Assembly (NCBI GenBank): GCA_033002965.1
Contig: JAURVB010001792.1
Span: 62,001-126,000 of the forward strand
From: Piper betle
Lineage: Eukaryota > Streptophyta > Magnoliopsida > Piperales > Piperaceae
Length of the DNA: 64,000 bases
Reading direction: 5' to 3'
A model generated the notes under the pieces. It was not told the DNA's origin and ran no database searches. It saw nothing but the letters and a program-made list of their open reading frames with translations. Below, piece after piece: positions 61,671 through 64,000 of the stretch. Position 1 is the stretch's first letter, and every line of letters begins with the position of its first letter. A program made the translations under genes and the position numbers.

Positions 61671-62065
61671 CGGGGTGTAAGTGACTTTTTTTTTCTAATC
61701 AGTTGCCTCATTTTTCCTATCAAATATGAATATTTGAGTTTTCTTCGGCCTTAGATATATAGAAGCTCGTGTGTTTGGCATTGAATTGTATAGTTTGGGT
61801 TTATTATAATTGAAATAAAATAGGGTCGACGTTGAAGAAAAGCATTCAACAAGTTGGCCAATAAGAAATCCAAGATTGACCCAATTTACATATGATTGTG
61901 ATCAAACCTTTACATTACAAATTTCTTGATACATTTCTACACAGCGGTCATCGGAAAGTAATCTAAGAAAATACACTACTTGAACAAGCTCAACAAACAA
62001 TGAAATAATTCTCAACAATTAAGCTGTACATATATGTACATCATCTGGAACAATAATGGCAATAG
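61671..62065. other. 3' flank of the polygalacturonase pseudogene
   Basis: AT-rich sequence between the LTR terminus and the stop codon of the pseudogene. It should include the former 3' UTR. No other feature seen. Confidence 0.35.
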
Positions 62066-62629
62066 CTAAACGCAAGACGGCGGTATTTGCTGACCATAAG
62101 AAACACCTTTTACATTATAGCAAGAAGAGACTGATGATCCACCATCTTCTCCGTCGTACTTCAAGTCGATGCTAGTGAGCTCCACATTCCGACATGGCAT
62201 CCCTTTACAACATACTATGTTCACTGCTACTTTAGATGCTGATATACCTCTAATATTACTGAACACAATATTGCTCAACTAGACTTGGGATGGTGACTGC
62301 AAAACAACCAATCACACCATGTCATTCATTAGATGATACTTTTTATGCCCTCTGTCTAGTTGCTAAAACTGCTAATGGATGAATTGTATGTGTACCTGCA
62401 GATTGCATGAAGAGTAGGGGCAGTACTGCTGATCAATGACAATTGGGTTTTTGACATTCGTCATGACCAAGTCCTTGAAAGTGAGATTGGAAGCAGAGGT
62501 GTGGACAGGGTACCCAGGCCAGGTCTTGATCCTCACCCCATTGTCTGTGCCGGTGAAGGTGCCGTTCTCCACTGTCAACCCAATTACGTCCCCCTCCCGG
62601 GCATCCCTCCCCAAGCTGCCCACACTAAT

Positions 62630-63504
62630 TGTTGGGAAATATACACTCCAGCGAAAACAAGTCAGAAAATATTTCCCCTAAGAAATCTCTTACAATCAAG
62701 TATCGAAATAAAATTTGAGAAAACTCTCCTAACCTAAATCATATCAATAACAAGATCTGAAAGATACAATTCTTGAGAAATTGAGAAAACTAACATACAC
62801 CTTAAATGAAAAAATAGATCAATCTCACACCCTGGATTACGACCCCACTTTAACTTGAGATGATGAAAAAACTTCACCAAACTCTCCCCTTGTGAGTGAA
62901 ACCACTCCCCGTTATATGTGGAAAAACTCCACCCAATAAAAGTAGAAACTCTACCCAAATGTGAAAAACTCCACCCAAAAGAGTAACACTACTCCCAATT
63001 ACAATCCACAAACAATGGTAGAGAAAGAAAAGAAATTAACCACTGTTGATCTTGTCGAAGAACCCGAAGTCATATCTTCACCTCACAACAAACAATTTCA
63101 CTTTCTTCTCCCACATGCACTACCAATAGTAACCCTGTCTAGATCTGTAATCCTTCAAGTCTCCCCTAAAGGAGAACACTCCATGGAACTTCCCAAAGGG
63201 AAAGCACACTGAACACATACCTCTAATCACATATTTATAGACTAGAGATATGAATACCACTTGAAAATGACACACCGAACACATACCTCTAATCACATAT
63301 TTATAGACTAGAGATATGAATACCACTTGAAAATGAAGAGCCAACTCCAAACACTACTTCTTGAGCATTGGAATCCTCACTAATGAGTCACTTCACGTAT
63401 TCCACAAATTCTCATCGAATTCGTCGTACCTCTTGGTTTATCTTCATGTCTTCACGACTTTCAATGTGACTGAACGCTTTCTCATGGGAGGGAATATCTC
63501 AACA
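62630..63504. mobile_element. Solo LTR (875 bp) inside the polygalacturonase coding sequence
   Basis: The sequence begins TGTTGGGAAATATA and ends GAATATCTCAACA, TG...CA with the inverted TGTTG/CAACA typical of Copia-type LTRs. The five bases CTAAT stand on both sides (62,625-62,629 and 63,505-63,509). Removing the element with one CTAAT rejoins HGIS to VGSLGRD of the polygalacturonase. No coding sequence is present inside. Confidence 0.92.
63205..63336. repeat. 66-bp tandem duplication inside the solo LTR
   Basis: 63,205-63,270 and 63,271-63,336 are nearly identical (CACACTGAACACATACCTC against CACACCGAACACATACCTC), one visible difference. The near-identity suggests a recent duplication. Confidence 0.9.
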
Positions 63505-64000
63505 CTAATGCCATGCCATGCCAATCGAAACGCAGTCGTCTCCAGTCCCGATCACCGACCGCGAGACTTCGATACTGGACGACGAGGAGATGTGGATGCC
63601 GTCGGTGTTGGGGCTGTCTGCCGGTGCCGAGATGGTCAGGCTATGGAGTTTGATGTTGTGTGATGCGAAGATGATCATGTGGAAGAACTTACTGTCCATT
63701 GAGGATATGCCTCTGATGGTTGTGTCATTCACAAAGCTAAGTCTCAAAGACTGCTCAAAAACATAACATTATAGTCAATTTCCATACAAAAGTCATTTCA
63801 TGTGAAAGACGAGTTGTTATTGGTATGTTTTTACTGTGGGCAATGGTTTGCAATTCTGGTTCCCGGAGCACTTGTTAGCCAGGATTCGGCGCCGTGGCCG
63901 TCGAATTTTCCTCCACCGGTGACCATCAATCCATTGACGTACTGGAATTCGACCCAAGTTTTGGAATTGAAGGAATCAAGAGCAGGAGCCACGACCAGAC

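Larger units (their letters stand above)
62066..64000 (-). pseudogene. Polygalacturonase (GH28), multiply broken, 5' end outside the window
   Basis: GH28 enzymes hydrolyse pectic polygalacturonan in the cell wall. Four exonic blocks remain: 64,000-63,835 (VEFQYVNGLMVTGGGKFDG, then frame-shifted NKCSGNQNCKPLPT before a GT donor), 63,750-63,510 (LRLSFVNDTTIRG, SPNTDGIHI, IGTGDDCVSIG with the catalytic DD), 62,629-62,396 (GSLGRDAREGDVIGL, NGVRIKTWPGYP with the RIK motif, QQYCPYSSCNLQ) and 62,296-62,066 (SNIVFSNIRG, CKGMPCRNVEL, stop). Defects: a one-base loss near 63,880; about 20 codons missing between VSIG and HGIS, including the usual CGPG; an 875-bp LTR inserted directly after; and a TAG at 62,279-62,281 where the family has a sense codon. 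It cannot give a working enzyme. Confidence 0.93.

Noticed and set aside
62630..63504. The segment between polygalacturonase blocks as an ordinary intron
   Set aside because: The TG...CA ends and identical CTAAT flanks, with coding sequence continuous once removed, mark it as a transposon insertion.
1..64000. A previously undescribed biological system
   Set aside because: I looked on both strands for clustered unknown genes, regular arrays or unusual RNA structure; what remains after transposons and the three host genes is one unrecognised coding fragment and some repeats, which does not support such a claim.

Overview
The window is nuclear DNA from a flowering plant. Three plant gene families can be recognised, all with introns or signals typical of plants: a single-pass membrane protein gene (1,031-3,127, minus), a kiwellin / ripening-related protein gene (55,480-56,059, plus) and the 3' part of a GH28 polygalacturonase gene that runs off the right edge (62,066-64,000, minus). 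Nearly everything else is transposon sequence, as in a large, repeat-rich genome. The GC-rich coding sequence of the kiwellin and the Del/Tekay-type Gypsy elements with very long LTRs would suit a monocot, but I cannot name the species. No tRNA, rRNA, CRISPR array or bacterial-type gene cluster was seen.

Layout. 1-3.3 kb: membrane protein gene, two exons. 3.8-9 kb: degraded LTR sequence, an inverted-repeat fold-back, TRIM-like remnants and local tandem duplications. 9.5-10.2 kb: an unrecognised, frame-broken coding fragment. 11.5-12.05 kb: a small Mutator-like element with a perfect 9-bp target duplication. 12.5-25.3 kb: two neighbouring hAT elements (one keeps a dead transposase), each invaded by long solo LTRs. 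25.9-27.25 kb: a MITE and a complete TRIM with 209-bp LTRs. 28.1-35.96 kb: a decayed Copia element split by a second LTR element lying in the opposite orientation. 35.96-52.6 kb: a Gypsy (chromovirus, Del/Tekay-like) element on the minus strand with long LTRs; its 3' LTR carries further nested LTR insertions. 52.6-54.6 kb: a second copy of the MITE and a probable Copia LTR. 55.4-56.2 kb: kiwellin. 57.25-61.67 kb: a CACTA-type end, then a Gypsy-type LTR split by another solo LTR that contains a private minisatellite. 62-64 kb: polygalacturonase pseudogene with an 875-bp solo LTR sitting inside its coding sequence.

How it fits together. I found no evidence of a new multi-gene system. The window is a record of nested insertions; where target duplications survive, the order can be read (hAT before LTR; Gypsy LTR before solo LTR; polygalacturonase before solo LTR). 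All three recognisable host genes carry a one-base frame break in or next to a short homopolymer. The polygalacturonase is dead for several independent reasons. For the other two genes the single break could be real or could be residual sequencing error, and that should be settled before either is called a pseudogene.
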